Source of the DNA: Lumbricus terrestris
Lineage: Eukaryota > Annelida > Clitellata > Crassiclitellata > Lumbricidae
DNA: 64,000 nt
Reading direction: 5' to 3'
Assembly (NCBI GenBank): GCA_949752735.1
Contig: OX457041.1
Coordinates: forward strand, 31,243,377 to 31,307,376
Below are positions 33,601-45,600 of this stretch, piece by piece. How positions within the stretch are numbered: position 1 is the stretch's first letter; each line of letters begins with the position of its first letter. A program made the translations under genes and the position numbers. The notes beneath the pieces are model-generated. The model did not search any database and was not told the origin of the DNA. It worked only from the letters and a program-made list of their open reading frames with translations.

Positions 33601-36600
33601 TGTTCCTTACTGTTCACGTCCGTCCGTCCGTTCTCTGGCAGGGCAAAAATTCTGACAGGACCAAAAGTTCTGGCAGGGCAATGGTTCTGACAGGGCAGGA
33701 AAAAATGTGGCATGCCAAAATTCAGGCAGGGAAAAGTCCTGGCAAAAGTCTTTTTGTTGTAGGGCAACAGTTCTGGCAGATAAAAAGTTCTGGCAGGCAA
33801 AAGTTCTGGAAGGGCAAAAATTCTGGTAGGGCAAAAGTTCTGGCAGTGAAAAATTCTGTGGCTGTTTATCCAGCATGGGTCTGTCTCTTTATTGTTTTTC
33901 AAATGAAGCGTGACTCAGTAACTTTATTTGCTGAACTTTTTGCTTTCAAAAGGTTATATGAAAGATTATTTGCAATGCTTCGCTAAGTCACTGAGATTAA
34001 TCAATATGATTTGCTTTCTAAATGTCAAAAGTTTTCGGTTTTATGACCTCGCCCATCCGATCATCTGACTAGCCAAACCTAATAGGATTTTGTCAATATC
34101 TTGTCTAATAATAAGAATTTAAACAATCAATACATGTTAGAGATGCCGATACGGCTTAACAAAGAGAGGAGTGATCTGACCTATACTGAAATGACAAAGC
34201 GGCTTATTTCTGCATGCGTTACCCGTAGCTATTCTTCTGCGTCACCAGGTTATGAATTATTCGTGAATCAGCAACATATGATCTTGATTGTGAAGTTTAA
34301 AATTAAAATGAGTGGAACAAATATTATGTAGCACAACCAGTTTACATTGAATTTGACTATAAATACAATGTATATTGCTTAATGCACAGAATATTCATGC
34401 GCAACTGAAATAAACCCATATTTCCCCTCCCCAATCCTCCAGATGCCCAGTCGAAGGCCAATAAACCCAGATCTAGTGGAAAACCCCAGCTGTGGCATCT
34501 ATGGTGAGCAAGGTACAGCCAAATTTTTATTATAGGCCTATACATGTAAGCCCGTGCTACCGAGCATGCGACTTGCCCTCTGCCCTGGTTACTTGTATGA
34601 CTGCCCTGGCTATGCTCTGACTACAAGAAGTGTCTGGCGCCGCCACTGCTGCTGTAGTCTCGTAGTAAGTCTGAAGCATCATCATTTTTATGGCTGAAGT
34701 ATTTACAGCTATTCATCCATACAAATGTGGAGTCGATATTTGACAACAAACTTCACAATATTTTTTTTTTATATTTCTCTTACCCCCACCCCAACCAAAA
34801 CGAAAAACCTACCTAGTATACTAAGTAGCCCATGCAAAGCAGACCTAAACAAGGTTTAATTTTAAAAAACATTGATCTGGAATATACAGTATAAATAGTT
34901 GATAATAATTTTGTAATGACATTTTCTTACAGAACCCTTGACTTTACCTATATAATATTCTCTTTATTAACAATCCGGTTGACACACCGCAACCGGTTAC
35001 AATGTATACTTATGCAATTTAAACAATTCACAAGAACGGAGATCACAGAATACACAAATCTTAACTATACTAACCGAGCAGACCGCCTGCAATTATATGG
35101 CGCCAATGGCAGCCTACAAAGCAAATCCGCCCAACGGGGCTCAAACTCACTACCTCTCGCACTCTTGGCCAGCGTGTTAACCACTACTCTACCGGGCCTG
35201 AAGTCTGATATTTATAATATAACAACGCAGGCCAACAATTTAGCTAATTTCCTCACAGAACCATTGTCTTCCTCTCAAAGAACCAAGGGCTCTGTGGAAC
35301 ACACCTTGGAAAATGCTGAGTCAAGGTATCCACTGCAAGCATATGGTTCACCTTATATACTAGTCAGGGTGTCTCAGCTATCAACATACATACCTCCATG
35401 TTTAAGCGTAGTGGAAATTTTTTTACCAAATGCACTGTGTTTAATCTAGATGTCTCTGTGTGGGGGAAGTTCCCCTAAAAATGAGAATTCCCCAGAAAAA
35501 AATCGACTGCGAAGCATTGAAACCCTAAAAAGTCACCAGAAAAAATGTATACAATTTATAGAATATACAACAGTTATGTCTGAAATTTTGATGAAAAGGT
35601 TAAAAAAAAGTCATGAGCTTTTTGGGAAGTAAAACGTACGTATTTGGAAGGAAATTTTGGCGAATGACCGAAAAAAGCCATCAGAAATTTTCGGTCAAAA
35701 GGTGTCATCAGTGTGTGGCTGAGTGGTTGTCGTCCACCCAAAACAGCCATTTTTCACCACCCCAACCCCGAAACCCAAAATTTCCCACAACAGAGGGACT
35801 AGATCAGTGGTCCCAAACTCAAATCATCATGTGGGCCACATTTGAAAATTTACAAGGCTCGCGGGCCGCAAAGTGAAACATATCACGCTTGAGAAACTAT
35901 CATTACAGCATGTAGGCCTAATACTGTAATAATGATATTTCCTGTAAAATTTAGGTGCCTTAATATTATGTTTTCCCGAGTTACTATGTGATACTGCATA
36001 CAAAACATAAACTCAGAGTCACAATGATATGAAGTGCATCAATAGCACATTATTTTAGTAATACCTAAAATTAAACTTGTAGCCGCTTTAAGTGTTAAGG
36101 TATTACAGTGAGTAGTCTCAGAGGTTCAGAGCCTAATGCTCAAGTGTGGGTAGCGCTACTCATCTGACGTTTCCCAGCTACGAGAGCATCAATGGATGTT
36201 AGATTTAACATTCTGAGATGCGACCATTCGGAGTACGGCTTGTAAATGGTATCTGTAAGGCGTGTCCATCTTTGAGATGAAAAAGCTGTTCACACAATCA
36301 TGTAGGTAGATCTTCTGTCAAACAATGCCATCATGCGTGTTCAGCCATGGGCTGATTTGGGATTTTTGTTCTGTGGTAGAAATGTGTAGAATACCGGAAT
36401 AACAACTTCGTTGTATAGGCTACTTCTGTTTCAGCATGGCATCACATTGACGGTCACTAACTGCATCTGGATCATTATTATCCGTTATTGCAGATTCAAT
36501 GTCCACAGCAAAAGAAGTAGAAAACAATTTGAACCTTGGTTCAGATCGCAAAAGAACTGCAGAGTCGGGTTTTTAGGCTTCTTTCTTTAAAAAATAAAAC

Positions 36601-39600
36601 ACCAGATGGCTATCATGGGCCGCATTAACTGGGTCCACGGGCCGCATGCGGCTCACGGGCCATGTGTTTGAGACCTCTGGACTAGATTAAACACTGTATT
36701 GATGAAAATGAGAAAACAGCAATCGCCAATAGAATATACATATATCTACTCTGAGCTTTGCTTCAGTCTTTCCACACACATCAACAGGAACACAGAGAAT
36801 GTTATGTTAGATACTAACACCTAATTCCGTAGATAAGCAGAGGATCTAGCTGCTTCTTTCCATGTTTACTGTGACCACTGAGATTAGATGAGGCCAACGT
36901 GTCGCGATCAAACAGGTAATCTAACAGCGTCAGCGCCATCTTCATCGGTGTCTGGCAGTTGGAATTGATGTGCAGCAGATCTCTGGACAAAAAATTTCTT
37001 CAATCAGTCTACCCAGTTTCAAACAATGATATTCAAAGAACAATTAAACAATTGCAATCCCACTAAAAGGCCGACTGTATAAGTCAACATACGTTCGTAG
37101 AAATGGCAATGCAATCGTAAAGCTAGATCAGTAGAATTTAGAATTCTAGAATAATTAGAAACTAGAATGCGTTCAATATCAACAATTTCATTTGTTAAAA
37201 TTTTACATAATTGAAAAAATATTGGTCTAACATTTGTAAATTTTAATGATTCAGTTATTCACATGTATAACAATTGCATGGTGTCTCGCCTAATTTTGTT
37301 GTAAGTTTAGGTAAGTCGTGTGCCAAAAGATAAAGAACCTCTACAGTTGAGGAAAGTGAGAAGTATATGAGAAAATATTTCCCAGATGAGAATAAAATAA
37401 ATCTTCAGCAGCTGTTGGGGTGCCAAAACAAAGGAACTGGGTTTTGGAGGTATTAAGGGAGAGATGATTTGGTGTTGTCTGTAAACTTGTTTCAGCAGCC
37501 AAGCCCAACTATTGGCCCTTGCGTCAGTCGGTCTCTGAGAGCACTTCTCCCAATATAGATGTAAACAGCAACTGTCAAATGTTATGGGGTAGGGGAAAGG
37601 GGAACTTTCCCACCCTGGAGATGCCTAGATTAAGCACTGGGGAGCATGGATGACATATACAGCCTACAGAAGATTTTTTCAGCTGAATTTACATCATCTC
37701 GCCATCTTGATTAGCACCTTAAGTGTCTCCTAATAATTGACTTGTAGGCTACTAACAGAAATTTAATATATATATAATTAATCCACATGCAATGGAAACT
37801 CAGTAATGCTGTCCTCAGAAGCCACATCAAGATTCATCTATTAGTGTAGTAACAAATGTGTGCAGTAAATTTTCAATCTACAGTTCTGATTGTGTGTAAT
37901 GGAGCACACTATAAGGAGTTTCTGGTGTACCCTCAATGACAGCAAATGAGAGCATTCAGATAAAAAGATCTACATTTTGACTTTATTGAATCCCCATCCA
38001 AGAAACTCTTCCAGAGTTCATCAGATTATAGACAACGGTCTCAGCGTAAAGATCAAGATACAAAGAACAGCTAAAGTAGACTAACTGTGGTGATATGGCC
38101 ACTCTGACTCGCATCTCAGGTTTGCCTTCATCCCCAAGCCATGAGCCATGAAGGTAATCCTCTGCCATCAAATCAATAAATTTCAGAATTAAATATATAG
38201 CAAAACGACTTCATAATAATAATAATAATAATTGTTCATTTATTCAAACTGAGAAGTATGCAGTAAGAGCACATGATATAGTTCTGGCAGCAACAGATAA
38301 AATTTAACAAGTTTAACAAGAGTCAAATTTAACTGAAAGCATTAGGCTAGCAAACTAGATCTAATAAAATTCGTAATTTTGACCAACAGTTGACATCAGT
38401 TTTTTTCATTGATGATAACATCAGTTGTTTATTGTCATGTGTTGCTAGGGAATTCTTTCAAAATAGAAATAAAAGAATATGAGAAAGAGAGAAAGAGCTG
38501 TGTCTATGTATTATATTGTATTGTATTAAAACATGTATAAAGTACCTCTTCTAGGGTGAACTGTTCCTTCAGTAAAATGAGAAATGTTAAGACACCTTCA
38601 TATACAAACTTAATAGCTATTTACTGACCTTCCCGATTCAAGGTGATGAAATTGAACTTCCGCATATCACCTGACATGTTCAGAAAATCTGTTAAGAAAT
38701 GACAGTACATTGGATGGCACTAATAATGTATCAAAAACGAAAACAGAAAAATTTCTATATAAGCACCTTTTCATCTATGCAAATTCACCAATACAGCTCA
38801 TTTAAAGGTACATTCTCTGATGTAACACAGGATGAGGTCAAGCTCACTTGGTATTTCTAAGTGCGTTTAACAACGTCTAAAGGTTGAGCACTGTACTAAC
38901 CAGAAATGTGCAATTTATGTAGGAAAACAACAATTAAAAATGCTTCAAGCAGTCTGATAGCATAGTCTTCCCTCAAACACTCAACAAAATAGCCATTAGA
39001 AATGAAATACTGAAGAGCAGGGTCAGAGAATTATAACCAAAGAGCATCCAAACAGCCTATCCTATTTAAATCCATTAATTCTACGTCAACAAATTGATAA
39101 GAGGCCTTCATAACTAGAAATTACTAGATATTTGAAAGTCTTATGCTTGAATTAAATATACAGCATAGAAACTGTTCATCTCAGGTTTCTCTATATAAAG
39201 AATACGACAACTAACCGATCATTTTCATCTCCTGTTTTGCAATATCAGAAGATGGTGACTCACAGTTAACTTCCAACCTAAAACATTCATTGCAATTTGC
39301 ACAACTATTTCATATATGTGTAATTACATAATAGCAACAAATAGTTAAAATAAAATAGCTTAGAATTAATTGTTGAATCAACTTACTTTTTCTTGACAAG
39401 CAAACAATACAAGAGCTTCTATATGTTACATTTGTACAAATCTTAAATTTCCATTAAATCTGATCATCTAGTGGAGAAAAAAATACAAGACATCGATTAC
39501 ATACCAGAGATAAGCACCAGGTGATGATAAGAATTAACCGCAACATTCATAATAACATAACACTTCAGAGATACTGAGAAGTCACTAACTCGTCAAATAT

Positions 39601-42600
39601 GGGTAGTACTCAATGTTCCCATACTTTTTATCACTATGATTCTTAACAGATGTTCCAGATACATGTACCTAAACTAGGGTGACCATTTTCTCGCCATCAA
39701 AAACCAGGACACTTTTGGGAAAATGAACGATAACATTGTAATTCCTTAACTGCGGCCACGGATCCATAATGGCCAAGTAGAGGGAACAAGAAGCAGAGGA
39801 AGGCAGGCAAAGACATGGATGATGAACGTGATGGAAGATCTAAAGACAAAGCACAATCAGGACATGAGAGAAGCCGTGGATAAAACCAGGAACAAAACGA
39901 TTTGGAGACATCTTGTTAAAGTCTCATCGTCAGCACATGCCTGACCGGGGGAGGGGGAGGCAAGAAAGAAACTTCAGGACTAGGTCCACGAGGGCTGAGT
40001 CCAATCAGGTTTAGGCCTACTATAAAGTGGCGAAAATGAGAATGGCGAAATCTAAATGGCACAATCAAGATGGCAAAAATGAATAAAGCGATTGTTCAAT
40101 AAGGCACAATAGAAGAGAATTCTACTATCCTTTCGTCTTAATGGCTGCCTATTGGCTCAAGTAGCCCACGAGAACAAGTGCAAGCTTCATGCTCGTGTGG
40201 TTTAATGTGTCGATCGCAAGCGACACAAAATATTTATTGCACTAGAATTGGAAAAATTAACTTAGGGGTCAGGATTATTTCTTTTTAAAATTATTTATTA
40301 GTACTCTGCCATGGAGGCTTTGGGGACTTGGATGCCATCCAATCAACTAAGCTTCAACTCTTTCAAAACTTAATTCATTTGGCTTGACACTCGCCAGCAG
40401 CTGACAAAGCTAGATATGACAACCATTGCTGATGCCTTTCCTGATTTTGTCTTCTCAACCAGAGTCCGTGACCTTGGTGTTACTCTGGACCAAGAGCTCA
40501 CACTTTTGCTCCACACATTCACTCACTCAGCCGCACCTGTTATTATCAACTGTGTCAACTACGCATGTTGCTTGCTCGCTTACACCTACTGCTGCTGCAA
40601 GCCTTGTCCATTCTTTTGTTACCACCAGACTTGACTACTGCTGCTCTCTCTATGCTGGCATGCCAATTGCCCACCTGAGTTTTGCCTTGATCATGTCCTG
40701 CGCTCTGCAGCCCGCCTTATTGGCAGCATACCCAAATTCAGCCACATCTCCAGCTATGTGTGTGACGTTCTCCACTGGTTTCCACTCAAGCAGCGAATCG
40801 AGTATAGGATCTCTACTCTAGTCTGGCGCTGCATGCTAGACCTTGCTCCTGCCTACCTTTGTGAGTTCTATGGCCCTACTCTTAGTTCTCACCATTTCCG
40901 CTCCCTTTGTTCGACTGAACAAAATCAGTCTGCTCTGTCCCTTTTGCTCGTACTTCCACTATGCAGAACTGTGTTTTCTTGGTGGTAGGACCCTCAACCT
41001 GGAATGGTCTTCCTCTGACACTTCGCTCTCTTTGTAAAAATCCTTCTCAGGCTTTCCTCTCTCATCTTAAGACAGTTTTATTTGGCCACGCTGAGGTTGG
41101 GAGCGCCTCTGAGTAGCCTTGAAGAGGCGCTATATAAATGCATATAATGAATAATGAGTATATGGTGCTATAAAGCAGCCATGCTGTTACAAGGTCGTCT
41201 CCACAGCACCTACCGGTAAACTCTATTATTGGTACCAATATGCAACTGCTTATGCATTGCTTTAATATTAAGTTTGAAACCAAGCACATACTGGTTGCAG
41301 CCATGCTGTTACAAGGATGTCTCACAGTCAACGAGCAACATGGCAGACGGCATTACAAAACAAACAAGTCTTGAGTCCAGATTTGAAGGAGCCAATTGAA
41401 TTGAATTGATTGATTATTTTAGTTCAGAAAATCATTTTTATTTTAGTTTTCATTTAGTTCACCATTAATCATTTCATTTCAGTTTAGTTTTATTTCTGAT
41501 AATCACTTTAGTTTTAATTTAGTTTTTAATTCATAAAATCATTTTAGTTCTCGTTTTCGTGAACAATTGACTAATCTTTTTATTTTTATTTACGGAATTA
41601 ACAGTTCAGCAACTTTAGGCAACAAGTGTCGTGAATGAGGGGAGAGCAAGGCAACTGGACATGATGGTGTTAATTAAACATGATGGGTTCGAAACTGAGC
41701 CATAAAATTACTTGATTTGAAATAATCACCCTCTCCCACTCTGTTCTGATGTCTTTAAGAGGTGTGGGGTAGGGTGACAGTAATGTTATAGTAAGCCATT
41801 TAAATGCACAAGGGACTGAATAAGTAGATAGATTAGAAGGGATGAGATTAATTAGAGAGGAATTAGCAAGCTGAGCCATAAAATGAATTGATGTTGAAAG
41901 AGACACCCTCCAACACTCACTTCTTTGTGACTTGGAGAGATGAGTGGAGGTAGGTGACAGAAATTTAGTGCCTAGACCTATACAATGTACATGTACACCG
42001 TTCAACTACATCACGGTCGAAAATGTTTGCAAAGCACAGACTTGTATCAATTGATGGGTAATTTTCATCTCAGCAGCAGTGCACAATGAGAGTCTTTGAA
42101 ATGACCTCAACTGTTAGTAACTGATTGTGCTTTGCTATACCTACATGTATGAGCCATCTGAGCACTGAGTAGGCAATCAATACATGTTCTACACACAGAA
42201 TGCAGCGACTCGAGGGAAAGTCAGATGACTCAATGAGGGCTGCTGGGTAATGTGTCTTTTGGCATAGCACACTATCAGCACAGAATGGTCCAGAGACAAT
42301 CTGAATGTAAAGCCATCTGCCAAAATACACCGTCTTTACGTTGTTGCTGCTGTTACAGATTGAGTTTTGATGTACCTTGATCCATTCTGAATCATTTGCT
42401 CCAACTTGTCCTCCAGGTATTTGCTGTTGATGCAAATGCCTTCCAGCTTCTCCTCCATAACATCCAGACGATGGCAGACCACTCTTCCAATGCTAGACAC
42501 CAACTGCTGTTAAACACATCATCATCATCGCCTTTGTCAACATCAACATCATCGTAGTCATTATCATGGATAAAAAAATCATCCCACTTGTCATTATCAT

Positions 42601-45600
42601 CATCACCAACAACACTACCACCAACTCCATTACCATAATTAAATTGTCTTCTTCATCACAGTCACCACTTTAATCATCATCACAGCATCTTCATCAATAT
42701 GGTCAGCATCATTCATTGTCATTTTCATAATTAAAAATAACAGGTTAATGGATCTTAATTCTGTTTCAATCAATCCCTTTAGTCACTGTTTATGCTTTGC
42801 TCTAACTACCGGCTGGCGATCAATGCCAGTTCTGCACACACCATGCATGCATTGCATACGTCGTCGATCATCAGTTTCTGTCACTGCAAGGCTTAACCAC
42901 TGAATATCACACAGAAGCACAGACTACGTGGCTGTCCTTCTCTGCAGCTCACAGTCTGTTTGGACTCGTAAATGTTCTCCTGATCTGGTAATCACCGACA
43001 AAAGAGTTTGCCACAAAAATTGAGTTAACTGGAAACTGGGCAGGTAGAAGTAAACTGTGTAGGGCTGTCAATGAGACTTGGAAATCCAACAGAAGGTCTG
43101 CACTCAGGCCATTGATAAGAATGAGGAAATGCCCTAAAAGTAACTAAAGAAACATCGTTTAAGCAGATTGCTCCTTGCTGTTGTGTCAGTTGAATGAATA
43201 AAAGTATCTGAATCTGTTGCAACTTTATGCTTTTCAGTTGAACCATTCCTGAAACTAAGTGAACTAACAGTACATAATGTAGAAGAACATGACCACAAGG
43301 GATACAGTTAAGTATCATATAATACATATTTTCTTAATCAGAGGACCTCTGAATCTTATTGTGAACAACAGATAATTGATATAGCAACATCTGCTACGCC
43401 AGGCAAGGTTTTGCAATTCTCATGAAGGTTACAGTTTTTGTATCTGTCAGTCTTTTAGTTCTAATGCTCAGAACAGACTCTGCATCTGTCGACATACCTA
43501 GTGCTTTGCGAGCGATAATACAGAATTACGTCTGTGTACATTCGTCTATTGCAAAACTGAAAACGACAGACAATTACAATTTATATACAGTAATATTTGA
43601 CTTTTATATTTATGGTCAAATAATAATTTTTTTAAATTTTCAATTGTGACTTTCTGCGGCTCTGACATTTTATGATAATGATAATAAACGAATACTACTA
43701 CTGACATCGGACCTTATGCCATATCGTTTTGTCGATGTCCATGGAGCCTTATTGTAAGTAAAAAAGCCTTTTTACAGCAGTTCCTGATCATGACCTGAAA
43801 ATAATCTGGTGCAATATTTGGCTGTGTAAAAAATTATTTGTATAACACGCCCACGAGTAGATAGGGTGCATGGTTTGTAAAACTTTGTATAACATGCCAT
43901 ACCTAGTGCTTTGCGAGCGATAATACAGAATTACGTCTGTGTACTTTCGTCTATTGCAAAACTGAAAACGACAGACAATTACAATTTATATACAGTAATA
44001 TTTGACTTTTATATTTATGGTCAAATAATAATTTTTTTAAATTTTCAATTGTGACTTTCTGCGGCTCTGACATTTTATGATAATGATAATAAACGAATAC
44101 TACTACTGACATCGGACCTTATGCCATATCGTTTTGTCGATGTCCATGGAGCCTTATTGTAAGTAAAAAAGCCTTTTTACAGCAGTTCCTGATCATGACC
44201 TGAAAATAATCTGGTGCAACATTTGGCTGTGTAAAAAATTATTTGTATAACACGCCCACGAGTAGGTAGGGTGCATGGTTTGTAAAACTTTGTATAACAT
44301 GCGTGTTATATTCGCGAAAATACGGTAACTATAATCAATGAATCAATTCCTTTTATGCAGTGTCAAGCTGGCAGGTCGTAATTTCTAACAGGTAGCAAAA
44401 ATAGTCTCAGCTCTGACAGCAACATCAGGTTTGGCTCAAACGCTGTGTACTCAATTTGGCGCTAACCCCTTCAGCGCCGAGCCTGAGTCAACTCGGGCTG
44501 CAGAATCCGGTCTCATAGTGCGGAGCCCAAGCTAACCAGGGCATGGATAGTATTCAACACACACTAGATGTGGAACTCGAACAAATTCAGGATAACGTCA
44601 GAAGGCCACGGCTGATGTGCAGCGCACTTGCTGTAGTACCTTGGGTCTAGTTACATTGTCACTGGCATCTGCTAGTCAGCTGCCAACACCACCATAGTGT
44701 ACATCAAAATAACAGGCAAATTTAGAAAGAGCATGTTTGTTAGAAGGAGAAAAGTGATAGTACAATTTGCTAGCAGCGATAGAGAGAATAGTGATGATGA
44801 CAATGATGGCAGCCAGAAAACTGTGGACTACAATACTGATTCTCTTTTTGCATGGCACAACTCCATTTTCTGCATGCTAAGTTGCTAACGCACCATATAC
44901 TGGTTCACATGAGCATAAAGCTGATAAGCAGGATCCGTGACTTAAATTTATTACTGAAGCCATGTTTGATGTCACTATCAGATGAAAAACTCAGATTAAA
45001 GCCCACAGAATTGTTTTACTCACTCCTAAAATTGAGTGAGCGTTATTAGATTATTTTCAGAAAAATAATATTCCAACTATGACAACAATATCTAGAAACA
45101 AACTGAAAATAATTCCACCCAAGCAGCGAGCTACAGAATTTGTAGTCATGCTAAAGGGGTTAAGCCTAGTAAATGTGCAGTCTGATACCCCTCTGCAACA
45201 TCATCTGTCCCCAATATATGTGTGGCGTACAGGCCACAAGAGAGATACGTGTAAAATATAATTTTCCGGTAACTCGCGGGAGTAACCCTGACTCTCGTTA
45301 GGTAGCCATTTGGCTTAGTAGAAAAGAAACTGAAACCGGTTTCGTTAAAATTTAGGTTTCGGTCATTGTATACGGAAGACCGATGGGGGCTTTTAAGCCA
45401 AAGTATAGAGTGTTGCCGGTGGAATAAAGCCTGCCACACGGTGCGCTGCTTATAACGTGGAGTAGTTGCCGACTACTCCATACGTACTGTGTTCGTGAAT
45501 TCGTTCATAGTTAAATCGGCTGTGTTCGACTGTCTCTACAGGATTGGCATTGGCCATTCGAACATAATTGGGCGATCCTGATATACGCGGTTGTGAGAGC

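Noticed and set aside
33345..33902. 185-codon minus ORF rich in Leu-Pro-Cys-Gln-Asn-Phe
   Set aside because: It is produced by an 18-bp minisatellite inside a hAT element, with the other strand equally open.
34990..35199. tRNA gene on the minus strand
   Set aside because: A and B box-like sequences are present but the acceptor and anticodon arms do not fold as a tRNA, and a SINE body and tail follow.
39390..39425. Extra BANP micro-exon ending AAGAAAAA|GTAAGT on the minus strand
   Set aside because: Exons 3 and 4 already join in frame, and the candidate would have to be 5'-bounded by a weak TAG acceptor.
39665..39730. Transposon terminus AGGGTGACCATTTT
   Set aside because: Looks like a common DNA-element end, but no partner terminus or target duplication was found.
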